Positions 16,701 through 24,443 of a DNA stretch of 64,000 nucleotides are shown piece after piece. Below the pieces are notes generated by a model. It worked only from the letters and a program-made list of their open reading frames with translations, did not search any database and had not been told where the DNA came from. Position 1 is the stretch's first letter, and each line of letters starts with the position of its first letter. This stretch comes from MED-G105 sp039814575 (GTDB taxonomy: Bacteria; Pseudomonadota; Alphaproteobacteria; Caulobacterales; Parvularculaceae). The stretch covers positions 62,001-126,000 of the forward strand of contig JBCCAY010000009.1 in NCBI GenBank assembly GCA_039814575.1. Direction: 5' to 3'. The position numbers were made by a program, and so were the translations under genes.

Positions 16701-17086
16701 CAATCGGCGACGCCTCAGGTCTGTTTGACGATCCACAAGACGCGATCGCGAACACGCCTAACGAGCCAAAGGGCCGAGATCTAAGCGACGACGCGGACAT
16801 TACGTTTGACGAAATCCACGACGCGGTTATCGCCGAAAAAGCCGCTGATGAGACAGTCGAGCCCACGACCGATGCGCTCCTCGACAACGGCTCCGCCCTC
16901 GACGAAGACGCGACGGCTCTCGCAAGACGATTAGCTCGACGTAAGGCAAAACAGAAAAATTTCCTTATGCGGAAATATTCTCTGCCGCCGAAATATCGGA
17001 TGAGTAAGCACTTCTGGCCACGCGCTTGGCGTCGCGCCTGGAAACGCCGCGCCGCCGAACGAGCCTCAATGGAAGACGACGGCTGA
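13775..17086 (+). CDS. Degenerate EAL-domain protein with a giant acidic disordered region
   Basis: 1,103 residues. Residues 8-265 are an EAL fold: FEVLFQPIFDLGNGALARMESFVRWRHP replaces the EAL motif by ESF (Glu41 kept), FSINLALSDL keeps the metal Asn, and ITLECP keeps a Glu. The DDFG motif is lost (AIEVRGRA), IKTGG keeps only the Lys, and SAVGVED and AAQGNHLG stand for AEGVE and QGY. Cyclic-di-GMP hydrolysis is therefore unlikely; a binding or protein-contact role is possible. Residues from about 275 to 1040 are acidic and low in complexity (Asp, Glu, Ala, Ser, Thr, Pro), interrupted by a basic ARRRKARVRRKASSKP patch and a hydrophobic FKFGIRVLMPMHEP patch. The last 55 residues turn strongly basic and aromatic (FLMRKYSLPPKYRMSKHFWP, RRAWKRRAA). 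The ATG at 13775 has a good Shine-Dalgarno sequence; the earlier TTG does not. Function unknown. Confidence 0.8.
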   Translation: MGAHAVRLSNVDIDTALQNGDFEVLFQPIFDLGNGALARMESFVRWRHPTLGLLPPGAFISFFETQGRMSELTRYVFNQALNAYEEWRGPYAPGFSINLALSDLSDEAFANHFILVTRERGFPPEFITLECPMPPVDMDEEAAKKCFDRLAGTGARLAIEVRGRANEFLRTVSPFPFTEIKTGGAAILRFARTVRGPGLSAISELLELARAQNATISAVGVEDQVSLTALRSLGFAAAQGNHLGKVGDLTRFTPARVNVVRKLIGLPPLTKEALADLFRTGDPLNRRPAHADTDTTLSPSADTALAADHAAAERDETTPSESDAPTAQSLNAPEPNTGASASSAEETDVRKAPLASGATRLRDDVNLPTDQDTKAKGGSDQQADDEALVERLSARIAREMQDGETPARRRKARVRRKASSKPTPMRQATAAAGRSSLAPTGVLREASHDAAETTFGPAIADPAVSAAAVPSAPVPPTPALIQQRLRQELNVVTSKNDDPRNAEGQDSSALAPKILADDARSHETLIDDAPMLGAPTLGAHEESVEAQADIEAQSEDIVDPDAPTNDSDRSSDIDDDAPPGDTPFSMFDVEDAESGDDEGIAASTETAPEEKDAKATTSSVSLSDKQSGEGARAPSLVERAMAAEQLKPTRGASSPPSAPSSSPQSARPSAPSSTGSLAAAALTHPAVNAIEDAVEEAVEHDADAAGAIERETAALEPAPDLDSQETANEQASSQDAEPAVTDSPPPLRDPETFVEVEIDEKTGADNDTSRSEKSGSETPVRDEPASAEQDSQEFIDPGLVVESGAQETPPNEDAADQIAASLDDRAADQPNQTNVEGAIVGAVTMSAGELSSPNEEDDAAVFAPQKMSITGATARFKFGIRVLMPMHEPRPEMRDKPAVPILMDHVAKEGDLSSDPAAALSRAPLRDDPYASNNDWPGDVSDAQADANEDADVGVEDATAALTAEEIDAGRKTDDTIGDASGLFDDPQDAIANTPNEPKGRDLSDDADITFDEIHDAVIAEKAADETVEPTTDALLDNGSALDEDATALARRLARRKAKQKNFLMRKYSLPPKYRMSKHFWPRAWRRAWKRRAAERASMEDDG

Positions 17087-17263
17087 TAAAGCGCATAATC
17101 TGCTGGTTAAAACGCCGCAACGCGCTCAACCGCTCGCCCCCCTCAAACCGCGGGTTCTGCAAGAGCGTGATTAGGTCAAACAGCCGCAACCTGCCCGTTC
17201 GGAAACATACAAACACAAAGCAAGACCGGGCGGTCGCCATTCAAGAAACAGCGTACAAGGCGC

Positions 17264-18448
17264 TTAAATTAGCTCAACCGCGACCGCCGTCGCCTCACCA
17301 CCGCCAATGCAAAGGCTGGCGACGCCGCGCGAACCGCCCGTCTGCTTCAAGGCGGCGATTAGAGTTACAAGAACGCGCGCGCCAGAAGCGCCGATCGGAT
17401 GACCGAGCGCAATAGCGCCGCCGCGAACATTCACTTTTTCTTCCGGCAAATTGAGAGCGCGGATCGCCGCAAGAGCGACAACGGCGAAGGCTTCATTAAT
17501 CTCGAAAAGATCCACATCATCCGTTGACCAACCGGTTTTCGCCAAGAGTTTTTCAATGGCGCCGATGGGCGCGGTCGTAAACCATTCAGGGGCTTGGGCG
17601 TGGCTCGCCTGGCCAACAATGCGCGCAATCGGCGCCGCGGCACCATAATCGCTAACATCGCTGTCGCGCATCAGCACAAGCGCGGCTGCGCCATCCGAAA
17701 TAGCCGAGGCGTTACCGGCGGTGACGGTTCCCGCTTTTTCAAAAGCCGGCGGCAAGCTTGCAATTTTCTCCGCGTTCACAAGCCCCGGTTTTTCATCATC
17801 GACGACCGTCATTTCGCCCTTGCGGGTTTTGACCGTGACGGGCGCTATTTCTTCTTTAAAGGTGCCGTCAGCGACCGCGCGTTGCGCCAACGCCACGGAT
17901 CGCGCGGCGTAAACGTCTTGATCCTCCCGCGAGATTTGCCGTTCGCGCGCGCACTTATCAGCGAAAACGCCCATCGCCGCATGATCGTGGTAAGGGTCTT
18001 CAAGACCGTCATAGGCCATATGATCAAAAATTTGGCCGTGTCCGAACTTTATGCCACCCCGCCCGGTAGGCAACAGATGAGGCGCATTGGTCATCGCCTC
18101 CATGCCGCCGGCGATGCAAAGATCAGCCGACCCGGCGCGCAACGCATCGTCTGCGGCCATCACCGCTTTCATGCCCGAACCGCAGACTTTGTTGACCGTC
18201 GTCGCACCGGCGCTTTGCGGCAGGCCGGCGCCAAGCGCGGCCTGACGCGCCGGCGCTTGACCGAGCCCCGCCGGCAAGACGCAGCCCATCCAAACGTCGC
18301 TCACCCTATCCTTGTCGACGCCGGAACGTTGGAGCGCGGCATCAATCGCGACCGCGCCGAGCCGCGTCGCGGCGACGCCCTTGAACGCGCCGTTGAAATT
18401 GCCGACGGGCGTGCGGGCCATGCCGGCGATTACGGTTTGCTCTGCCAT
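17264..18448 (-). CDS. Acetyl-CoA acetyltransferase (thiolase)
   Basis: 394 residues from the ATG at 18448, which has AGGA before it and starts MAEQTVIAGMARTPVG as thiolases do. It condenses two acetyl-CoA or cleaves acetoacetyl-CoA/3-ketoacyl-CoA. The nucleophilic Cys is in NKVCGSGMKAVM, the catalytic His in GGAIALGHPIGASGAR and the second Cys in SLCIGGGEATAV. It lies 67 bp downstream of the leucine-dehydrogenase-like gene on the same strand, so a shared transcript and a role in amino-acid carbon catabolism are likely. Confidence 0.93.
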   Translation of the reverse strand: MAEQTVIAGMARTPVGNFNGAFKGVAATRLGAVAIDAALQRSGVDKDRVSDVWMGCVLPAGLGQAPARQAALGAGLPQSAGATTVNKVCGSGMKAVMAADDALRAGSADLCIAGGMEAMTNAPHLLPTGRGGIKFGHGQIFDHMAYDGLEDPYHDHAAMGVFADKCARERQISREDQDVYAARSVALAQRAVADGTFKEEIAPVTVKTRKGEMTVVDDEKPGLVNAEKIASLPPAFEKAGTVTAGNASAISDGAAALVLMRDSDVSDYGAAAPIARIVGQASHAQAPEWFTTAPIGAIEKLLAKTGWSTDDVDLFEINEAFAVVALAAIRALNLPEEKVNVRGGAIALGHPIGASGARVLVTLIAALKQTGGSRGVASLCIGGGEATAVAVELI

Positions 18449-18515
18449 CGGACGAGTCCTTTCATTCATCACGCTCGCTAACACAAGCCGCGCGCGCGGC
18501 GCTGTTTTCAGCGTC

Positions 18516-19559
18516 TCAAGCCCGTGCGCTGTCGATCACTTCATGCGCCATAATATCGGCGATCGCGCCTGTCGGGCGGCCTTCATCGTCGGCGCGCTGA
18601 AATATACGCGTTAATGTGCCGCCGATGGCGTCGATACGCCGCGTCATTTCCTCTTCAGACCACGTTCCCAACACCTCAAGGCCGACGCTGATAACGCCGG
18701 CCGCATTAATCACATAATCAGGCGCATAAAGAATACCCCGCTCCGTCAAAGCAGCATCCATGTCGGACGTCCATAATTGATTATTAGCGGCGCCGGCGAT
18801 AATCGAGGCCTTAATCGCATCAATGGTTTCAGCGCGGACGGCGCCGCCGAGCGCGCACGGACTGAAAATGTCAACGTCCGCTGAGGCGCACGCTTCCGGC
18901 GCGACAATGCGCGCGCCGAACCGTTGTTCCGCTCCAGACAAAGCAGCCTCGTTGACATCCGCGACGGTGAGCACAGCGCCAGCCTCATGCAAGAGCGCGG
19001 CGAGCCCCATGCCGACGGCCCCTATGCCTGAAATGGCGACGCGCACGCCCTTCAAAGAGGCATTGTCAAACTTCGCCGCGGCCGCCGCTTCAATGCCGCG
19101 AAAAACGCCGCGCGCGGTGAACGGCGCCGGATTGCCGCCCGCGCCATCGCGGGTGACCCCTGTGACATAGGATGTCACATCCGCGATCATCGCGAGATCA
19201 TCATCCGTGATGCCGGAATCGCCTGCCGTGTAATAAAGCCCGTTAAGAGCGTTGAGCGCTTCGGCGAAAGCATCAAACAAAGCGCGTGTTTTGTCCGCTT
19301 TCGGATCAGCGATGATGACGGCCTTACCACCGCCAAAGGGAATGCCGGCGAGCGCATTCTTATAGGTCATCGCGCGCGACAAACGCTTAACGTCATCAAG
19401 CGCGTCTTCCATCGCGCCATACGCACGAATGCGGCACCCACCGAGGCCCGGACCGAGGGACGCGTCGTGCACGGCGATAATTGAATCGAGCCCCACCGCT
19501 TCATTGCGCGCCCGTACAACTTTTTCCCATCCCGGTACGGATATTTCTTCCAGGCGCAT
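18516..19559 (-). CDS. Leucine dehydrogenase-like Glu/Leu/Phe/Val dehydrogenase
   Basis: 347 residues, NAD-dependent oxidative deamination of a branched-chain or aromatic amino acid. The substrate-binding Lys and catalytic Lys are visible in MTYKNALAGIPFGGGKAVI, the glycine-rich LGPGLGGCRI lies near the N-terminus, and the Rossmann domain starts at VAISGIGAVGMGLAALL. The length and sequence class match leucine and phenylalanine dehydrogenases rather than the longer glutamate enzymes. It is divergent from an Lrp/AsnC regulator, which probably controls it, and precedes a thiolase gene. Exact substrate is inferred, not shown. Confidence 0.9.
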   Translation of the reverse strand: MRLEEISVPGWEKVVRARNEAVGLDSIIAVHDASLGPGLGGCRIRAYGAMEDALDDVKRLSRAMTYKNALAGIPFGGGKAVIIADPKADKTRALFDAFAEALNALNGLYYTAGDSGITDDDLAMIADVTSYVTGVTRDGAGGNPAPFTARGVFRGIEAAAAAKFDNASLKGVRVAISGIGAVGMGLAALLHEAGAVLTVADVNEAALSGAEQRFGARIVAPEACASADVDIFSPCALGGAVRAETIDAIKASIIAGAANNQLWTSDMDAALTERGILYAPDYVINAAGVISVGLEVLGTWSEEEMTRRIDAIGGTLTRIFQRADDEGRPTGAIADIMAHEVIDSARA

Positions 19560-19764
19560 TCAACCCTCGTGCGTCTTTATTGTCCGACTCAATGCAGCGC
19601 TATGCGCCCTTCTCTCGACCTAACGCGCGCGCGCCCACTGAGGCAAGCATTGTATACAATTTGCAGTGCGTTTTCGCCGCCGCCGCTAGGATGGTCGGGA
19701 GCGCTGCGACGACAGGTGATTGCGCGGGCCACCATTAAAGTTGGTGAATAGCGAACAGGACGCA

Positions 19765-19794
19765 TTGACATCTAGCATATTATGCCAAAATAAT
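19765..19794 (+). promoter_or_regulatory. Predicted promoter of the Lrp-family regulator gene
   Basis: TTGACA (19765-19770), an 18-bp spacer and AATAAT (19789-19794) form a good sigma-70 promoter reading toward the regulator gene, with transcription expected near 19802 and a leader of about 46 nt. Confidence 0.55.
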
Positions 19795-19798
19795 GGCA
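19783..19798. promoter_or_regulatory. Dyad operator overlapping the regulator promoter
   Basis: A 16-bp imperfect dyad with arms TGCCA and TGGCA around an AT centre covers the -10 hexamer. Lrp/AsnC proteins bind such AT-centred dyads, and the position suggests autorepression. It could also serve the divergent dehydrogenase gene, whose start lies about 220 bp away. Confidence 0.45.
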
Positions 19799-19847
19799 GA
19801 ATTAACTAAACAGATTTTTCGCGCCAACCCAACCAACTCGGAACGAC

Positions 19848-20315
19848 ATGAAACTCGACGCCATCGACAAGAAAATGCTGCGGCACCTTCAGGAAGACGC
19901 GCGCATTACGAACGCCGATCTGGCGGAGAAAGTCGGACTGTCGCCGACGCCTTGCCTGCGCCGTTTGCGGCGGCTTGAAAAAGACGGCGTCATCAAGGGC
20001 TATCACGCAGAACTCAACCGAGAAGCGCTGGGCGTTAGTGTTACAGCGCTGATTCTCGTCAAACTCGTCCGCGAAGAAGACGCCATCATGCGCGAATTCG
20101 AGCAGTCGGTTTTGAGCCGTTCGGAGGTTGTCGAATGTTGCCTCGTCACCGGCAAGTTCGACTATTTTATTCGAGCCGTAGTGTCATCGCTCGGCGCCTA
20201 TGAAGCGTTCTTATCCGAAGGCGTCTTGCGCATGCCGAACGTCTTGAACGTCGAATCGAGCTTCATTTTACGTGAAGTGGAAAACCGCAAAATTCTCCCA
20301 ATCGACGATGCCTGA
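19848..20315 (+). CDS. Lrp/AsnC family transcriptional regulator
   Basis: 155-residue feast/famine regulator. The N-terminal winged helix-turn-helix (IDKKMLRHLQEDARITNADLAEKVGLSPTPCLRRLRRLEKDGVI) is followed by the RAM domain (VTALILVKLVREE ... VVECCLVTGKFDYFIRAVV) that senses amino acids and drives oligomerisation. The divergent neighbour is a leucine-dehydrogenase-like gene, matching the known BkdR/Lrp arrangement in which the regulator senses the substrate of the enzyme it controls. A dyad over its own promoter suggests autoregulation. Confidence 0.93.
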   Translation: MKLDAIDKKMLRHLQEDARITNADLAEKVGLSPTPCLRRLRRLEKDGVIKGYHAELNREALGVSVTALILVKLVREEDAIMREFEQSVLSRSEVVECCLVTGKFDYFIRAVVSSLGAYEAFLSEGVLRMPNVLNVESSFILREVENRKILPIDDA

Positions 20316-20420
20316 ACGCTCTGCCGCAGTCCCTAGAGCGGTTGAGGCGATAGCAAATCAGCGGTCGACCCCCTATTGTGCGGCGCAATTGTCGACCACG
20401 GGGAAAGACGTTTTCCAACC

Positions 20421-23027
20421 ATGCTGCGAATTATCGAGTTCTTTTTGATCCGATGGACCACGCTCGCGCGCTCTTTATCTTGGGTGACATTGGCGGCGGT
20501 CCTCGCTCTTACCGCAGCCGCCGGTTATGTGGCGGCGACGCGGCTGAAAGTGAACACCGACACGAGCGCGATGCTCGATCCGTCCCTGCCCTTTCAACAA
20601 AAGGCGCTGGCGCTCAGAACCGCCTTCCCCGACATAAAATCAGACGTCGTCATTATTATTGAAGGGAAAACCCTCGACGAGACGGAAGCCTTCACAAGCG
20701 CGCTACGTGACCAGCTGCTCGCCCAACCAGACGTCTTCGCCAGTGTTTTCGCGCCCTCAGCGGACCCCTTCTTTCTCCAGAACGGGCTCTTGTATCTTGA
20801 CGACGCAGAACTCGGCGACCGGCTCGACAGTCTCAGCGACGCAGCCGGCCTTATTGAAACGCTCGTAAAGACGCCTACAGCCGGCGCGCTGTTTACAACG
20901 CTTGCGGACAATGACGCGCTCGCCGAGAAAGCCGATATCGGCCAGGAAACGCTGCAAGACATCTATGGCGAACTCGCGCGGGTGATCGATGCGGGGTTAG
21001 AAGGCGGAAGCCTGCCTTTTGATTGGCAAGGCGCACTCAGCCCACAGAACGACGACGCAGACGCGCCGGGCGTCCACCGCCGGTTTGTCTATACAAGTCC
21101 CGCGCTCGACTTCACACGGCTGCAGCCGGCGAAACCGGCGTTGCGCGCCCTCGACCGCGACCTCGACAACCTAACGAAAGGTTTTGACGGACGCATTGAA
21201 ACCTTCGTCACCGGCGATCCGGCGTTGCGCGCCGACGAACTCCAATCCGTGACGACGGGCATCGGCCTCTCGTTCGGCCTTTCCTTCATCCTGGTCGCGA
21301 TTTTGTTATTCTCCGCCTACCGATCAGCGTATTTGTCGATCATTACATTGATGTCGCTGATCATCACCATCGTACTCACCGCCGCCTTCGCCGCGCTCGT
21401 GGTGCAAGAGCTGAACCTCGTTTCTGTCGCCTTCACCGTGCTTCTGGTCGGGCTCGGGCTTGATTTCGCGATCCACCTTCTCCTGCACGTCCAAGAAAGA
21501 CGCGGCGCCGGACAATCGATCCGCCGCTCACTGCGCGGGGCCGTTCATAATGTGGGCGCGGCCCTCGCCCTCGCTGCGCCGACAACCGCGATTGGGTTTT
21601 TCGCGTTTATTCCAACGCGCTTTGACGGCATCGCCCAATTGGGGCTCATCGCCGGCGTCGGGGTCTTTATCGCCTTCGCCGTCGCCGTCACGTTCTTGCC
21701 CGCGGCGCTCGGCGCGATTACGCCGCCGCCGCCGAAAAAGCGATCCGGCGCCGTACGCGGCGTCTTCGGCGCCTTGGAAAAAGTCTCCATTGCCGTTTCG
21801 CTGCTCACCATCTTGCTCGGCGCCTGGGCCGTCACGCTGCTGCCGCAAGCGCGCTTTGACGCCGACCCCATGTCCTTGCGCGATCCGTCGAGCCCATCGG
21901 TCCGCGGCTTTCAACGCCTCTTTGAAGATCCGGACACGGCGCCTTACCGGCTAACGCGTCTGGTAAAAGACGAAGCCGAAGCCGAGCGCACCGCCGACGC
22001 CGCGAAAGCGCTGCCGACGGTGCAGGCGGTTCGCTCACTGGCGTCTTTCATTCCCGAAAACCAGGACGACAAGCTCGACCGCATCGATATTGCGGCCGGT
22101 TCCCTCGCCTTCGCCCTAGACGCAGAGCCGTCGCCGGAAACCGGCCCCGAGATGCTCGACGCCGCGGCCGTCCTTCAAGCGCGTCTCGCCGAGACTTACG
22201 GCCCAGAAACTGAGGCCGCGGCGCTCGCGCGCGCTTTAACGAGCCTCACCGCAGAGGCGTCGCGCGCGCCGGCGATCGAAGACAATATTTTCCGCTATTG
22301 GGACGCGCTCACAACGCGCCTATTCGAACAATTAAACGCCGACAAGGTCGATCTCGACGCCCTGCCCGCCCATCTGAAACGGCGCTATCGATCCGAAACG
22401 GCAGATGACGACGGCGCCCTCTGGCGCGTCGACATGCTACCCGCGGAAGATGTTCGCAATCCTCGCGCCCTCGCCGCCTTCGTCACCGACGTAGAAGCGA
22501 CCTTCCCAGATATCGCCGGCGGCGCTGTGCAAGCCCAGAAGGCGGGCGCTGTCATCTCCAACGCGATGCTGCAAGCGACGAGCCTCGCGCTCGGCTTCAT
22601 TCTGATCTTTTTGTGGGTCACGTTGCGGCGTTTCAGCGACGTCGCGATGATGATGTTTCCGCTCATCCTCGCCGCCGTCTTAACCACCGCCACAGGCGTT
22701 TTGTTCGACATCCCGTTCAACTACGCCAATGTCATCGTCTTGCCGCTGCTTGTGGGCATCGGCATCGACAGCGGCATTCACCTCGTGATGCGCGACCGCC
22801 ATGTCGAAGACGATGGGTCGGTGTTCGGCACATCGACGCCGCGGGCGGTGTTCTTTTCTGCATTAACCACCGTGGCCTCCTTCGGCAGCTTGATGCTGTC
22901 GCCCCATCGCGGCACGGCGAGCATGGGCCAGCTCTTGTCGATCGCCATCGCCTTTACGCTGGTGTGCACGCTCATCGTCTTGCCGGCGGCGTTAAAGCTG
23001 CGGGGCGGACAGCGCCGCGGGCGATGA
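20421..23027 (+). CDS. MMPL/RND-family exporter, HpnN-like
   Basis: 868-residue inner-membrane RND-type protein. It has an N-terminal TM helix, a periplasmic domain (about residues 40-270), five or six TM helices with sterol-sensing-like features (LVGLGLDFAIHLLLHVQERR), a second periplasmic domain, and a second TM block (LLVGIGIDSGIHLVMRDRH). The Asp residues inside the GLGLD and GIGID motifs are the proton-relay type. HpnN homologues move hopanoids to the outer membrane. The MlaC/HpnM-like gene downstream supports lipid trafficking. No hopanoid synthesis gene is in the window, so the cargo is inference. The ATG at 20421 is preferred since it opens into the first hydrophobic segment. Confidence 0.87.
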   Translation: MLRIIEFFLIRWTTLARSLSWVTLAAVLALTAAAGYVAATRLKVNTDTSAMLDPSLPFQQKALALRTAFPDIKSDVVIIIEGKTLDETEAFTSALRDQLLAQPDVFASVFAPSADPFFLQNGLLYLDDAELGDRLDSLSDAAGLIETLVKTPTAGALFTTLADNDALAEKADIGQETLQDIYGELARVIDAGLEGGSLPFDWQGALSPQNDDADAPGVHRRFVYTSPALDFTRLQPAKPALRALDRDLDNLTKGFDGRIETFVTGDPALRADELQSVTTGIGLSFGLSFILVAILLFSAYRSAYLSIITLMSLIITIVLTAAFAALVVQELNLVSVAFTVLLVGLGLDFAIHLLLHVQERRGAGQSIRRSLRGAVHNVGAALALAAPTTAIGFFAFIPTRFDGIAQLGLIAGVGVFIAFAVAVTFLPAALGAITPPPPKKRSGAVRGVFGALEKVSIAVSLLTILLGAWAVTLLPQARFDADPMSLRDPSSPSVRGFQRLFEDPDTAPYRLTRLVKDEAEAERTADAAKALPTVQAVRSLASFIPENQDDKLDRIDIAAGSLAFALDAEPSPETGPEMLDAAAVLQARLAETYGPETEAAALARALTSLTAEASRAPAIEDNIFRYWDALTTRLFEQLNADKVDLDALPAHLKRRYRSETADDDGALWRVDMLPAEDVRNPRALAAFVTDVEATFPDIAGGAVQAQKAGAVISNAMLQATSLALGFILIFLWVTLRRFSDVAMMMFPLILAAVLTTATGVLFDIPFNYANVIVLPLLVGIGIDSGIHLVMRDRHVEDDGSVFGTSTPRAVFFSALTTVASFGSLMLSPHRGTASMGQLLSIAIAFTLVCTLIVLPAALKLRGGQRRGR

Positions 23028-23262
23028 TCGAGAGATGATCAGGCGCTGATCACGAGCGCGTGACATATCGAAATCGTAAGGGAATCGCGGCGCGCGACCC
23101 AAGAATTTCGTGGGCTTCCATCCGCTTGGCGCCCTAATTCCTCCCTATATACTTGGTATTCACGACTCACTTGGCAAATCATGCTTAGGAGAGACATCGC
23201 CCGTTTAGCGGCGCCCATCGCATTGGACGTCGACAAACAGAAGAGTAGTTCGGAGGGTTGAA

Positions 23263-24003
23263 ATGGCGTCACGGGTTTATACGCGCCCCTTTTATCAAGG
23301 TTGCAAGGCCGCGGTTTTATCAGCGCTTCTCATCGCGCCGTTGACGCCGCAGGCGATGGCCCAAACAACGCCATCGGAGCCAACAGCCAGCGCCGCGGAA
23401 AACACTGAGCCAGCCCCTGTCGATCCGGAAGCGCGCGCCGTCGCTTTTGTCGAAGGCTTGATCGCCGACGCCTCAACGGCGCTCACGGATGAAAACGCCG
23501 ACGAAGCCGCTCGCCTCAAAAACTTCCAAGCCGTCTTGAGCGACGCCTTAGCGCTTTCCTTCCTGTCGAAGTTCATGGTCGGCCGCCAGGCCTATGAGGC
23601 CATGACCGCCGAACAACGCGCGCGCTATGAGACGGTTTTCCCAGACTACATCACCCAGCAATACGCCGAACAATTCGACGGTATTCTCGGACAACCCTTA
23701 GAAGTCTCCGAGACGATCGCCCGACGCAGCGACATTTTCGTCCGCACCCAATTCATTCGCAGTGAAGGCGGCCCGATTAACGTCGACTGGCGCACCCGCG
23801 CTCTTGACGACGGTGAATTGAAAGTGCGCGATATCATCGTCAACGGCGCCTCGATCATGTCGGTGAAACGCAGCGAGTTCGCCGCCGTCATCGAACGTGA
23901 CGGCATCGACCGTCTCATCGATCTCCTTGCGGCGGAATTGACAAGCGAGACGACTGCGGCGACGTCAGAAGCTGACGAAACGACCGAGGACAGAGAAGGA
24001 TAA
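23263..24003 (+). CDS. MlaC/Ttg2D (HpnM-like) periplasmic lipid-binding protein
   Basis: 246 residues: signal peptide (AAVLSALLIAPLTPQAMAQ), a Pro/Glu/Ala linker, then a MlaC-like domain (LSFLSKFMVGRQAYEAMTAEQRARYETVFPDYITQQYAEQFDGI ... LKVRDIIVNGASIMSVKRSEFAAVI), and a Glu/Thr-rich tail. MlaC proteins ferry phospholipids across the periplasm; HpnM is the version linked to hopanoids. Here it follows an HpnN-like exporter by 235 bp. GGAGGG precedes the ATG. The conserved VNGASIMSVKRSEF stretch is diagnostic. Confidence 0.88.
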   Translation: MASRVYTRPFYQGCKAAVLSALLIAPLTPQAMAQTTPSEPTASAAENTEPAPVDPEARAVAFVEGLIADASTALTDENADEAARLKNFQAVLSDALALSFLSKFMVGRQAYEAMTAEQRARYETVFPDYITQQYAEQFDGILGQPLEVSETIARRSDIFVRTQFIRSEGGPINVDWRTRALDDGELKVRDIIVNGASIMSVKRSEFAAVIERDGIDRLIDLLAAELTSETTAATSEADETTEDREG

Positions 24004-24008
24004 CGCCG

Positions 24009-24443
24009 ATGGGGGGCTCAACGAACGACCCAACAGAAACTGACGGGTCGGATGCGGACTTTATGGACCCTGTTCGGCGCGAGGCGCGCGCCGCATGCGG
24101 CGCCTATTTGATGGTCGCCTTCGCCGACGGCGTTTTCGACCGCGCCGAAGAGGCGCGCTTCCTCGACAGCCTCGCCAATAATGAGAATTTCAAAGCCTTC
24201 CCAGCGGCGATCCTGCAAAACGAATACAACGCCCTTCTTGCGGCGATCAAAAGCGACTACGCGGCGACCAGCGGCCTTATACTTGACGATATCGCCTGGC
24301 TGCATAGCGCAGGACGCAACACCGAGGCCGTGCGCATCGGCGCGCAGGCCGCGATTGTCGCCGATACGCGCCTTGAGCCCCAGGAAGAAGCCGCCCTCGA
24401 TCAGATTGAACAGGCCCTCGGCCTTAGCGAAGGCGCGCTGTGA
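24009..24443 (+). CDS. TerB-like tellurite-resistance family protein
   Basis: 144-residue all-helical protein with TerB-like character: YLMVAFADGVFDRAEEARFLDSL matches the acidic first helix pair that binds divalent metal in TerB, and the second half (AIVADTRLEPQEEAALDQIEQALGL) repeats the pattern. Cellular role is not established for stand-alone copies. It begins 5 bp after the MlaC-like gene and its stop overlaps the mtnP start by 4 bases, so all three are likely one transcript. Confidence 0.7.
   Translation: MGGSTNDPTETDGSDADFMDPVRREARAACGAYLMVAFADGVFDRAEEARFLDSLANNENFKAFPAAILQNEYNALLAAIKSDYAATSGLILDDIAWLHSAGRNTEAVRIGAQAAIVADTRLEPQEEAALDQIEQALGLSEGAL

Noticed and set aside
17594..18481. 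295-codon plus-strand frame antisense to the thiolase gene
   Set aside because: Typical GC-rich shadow frame; the thiolase has complete catalytic motifs.
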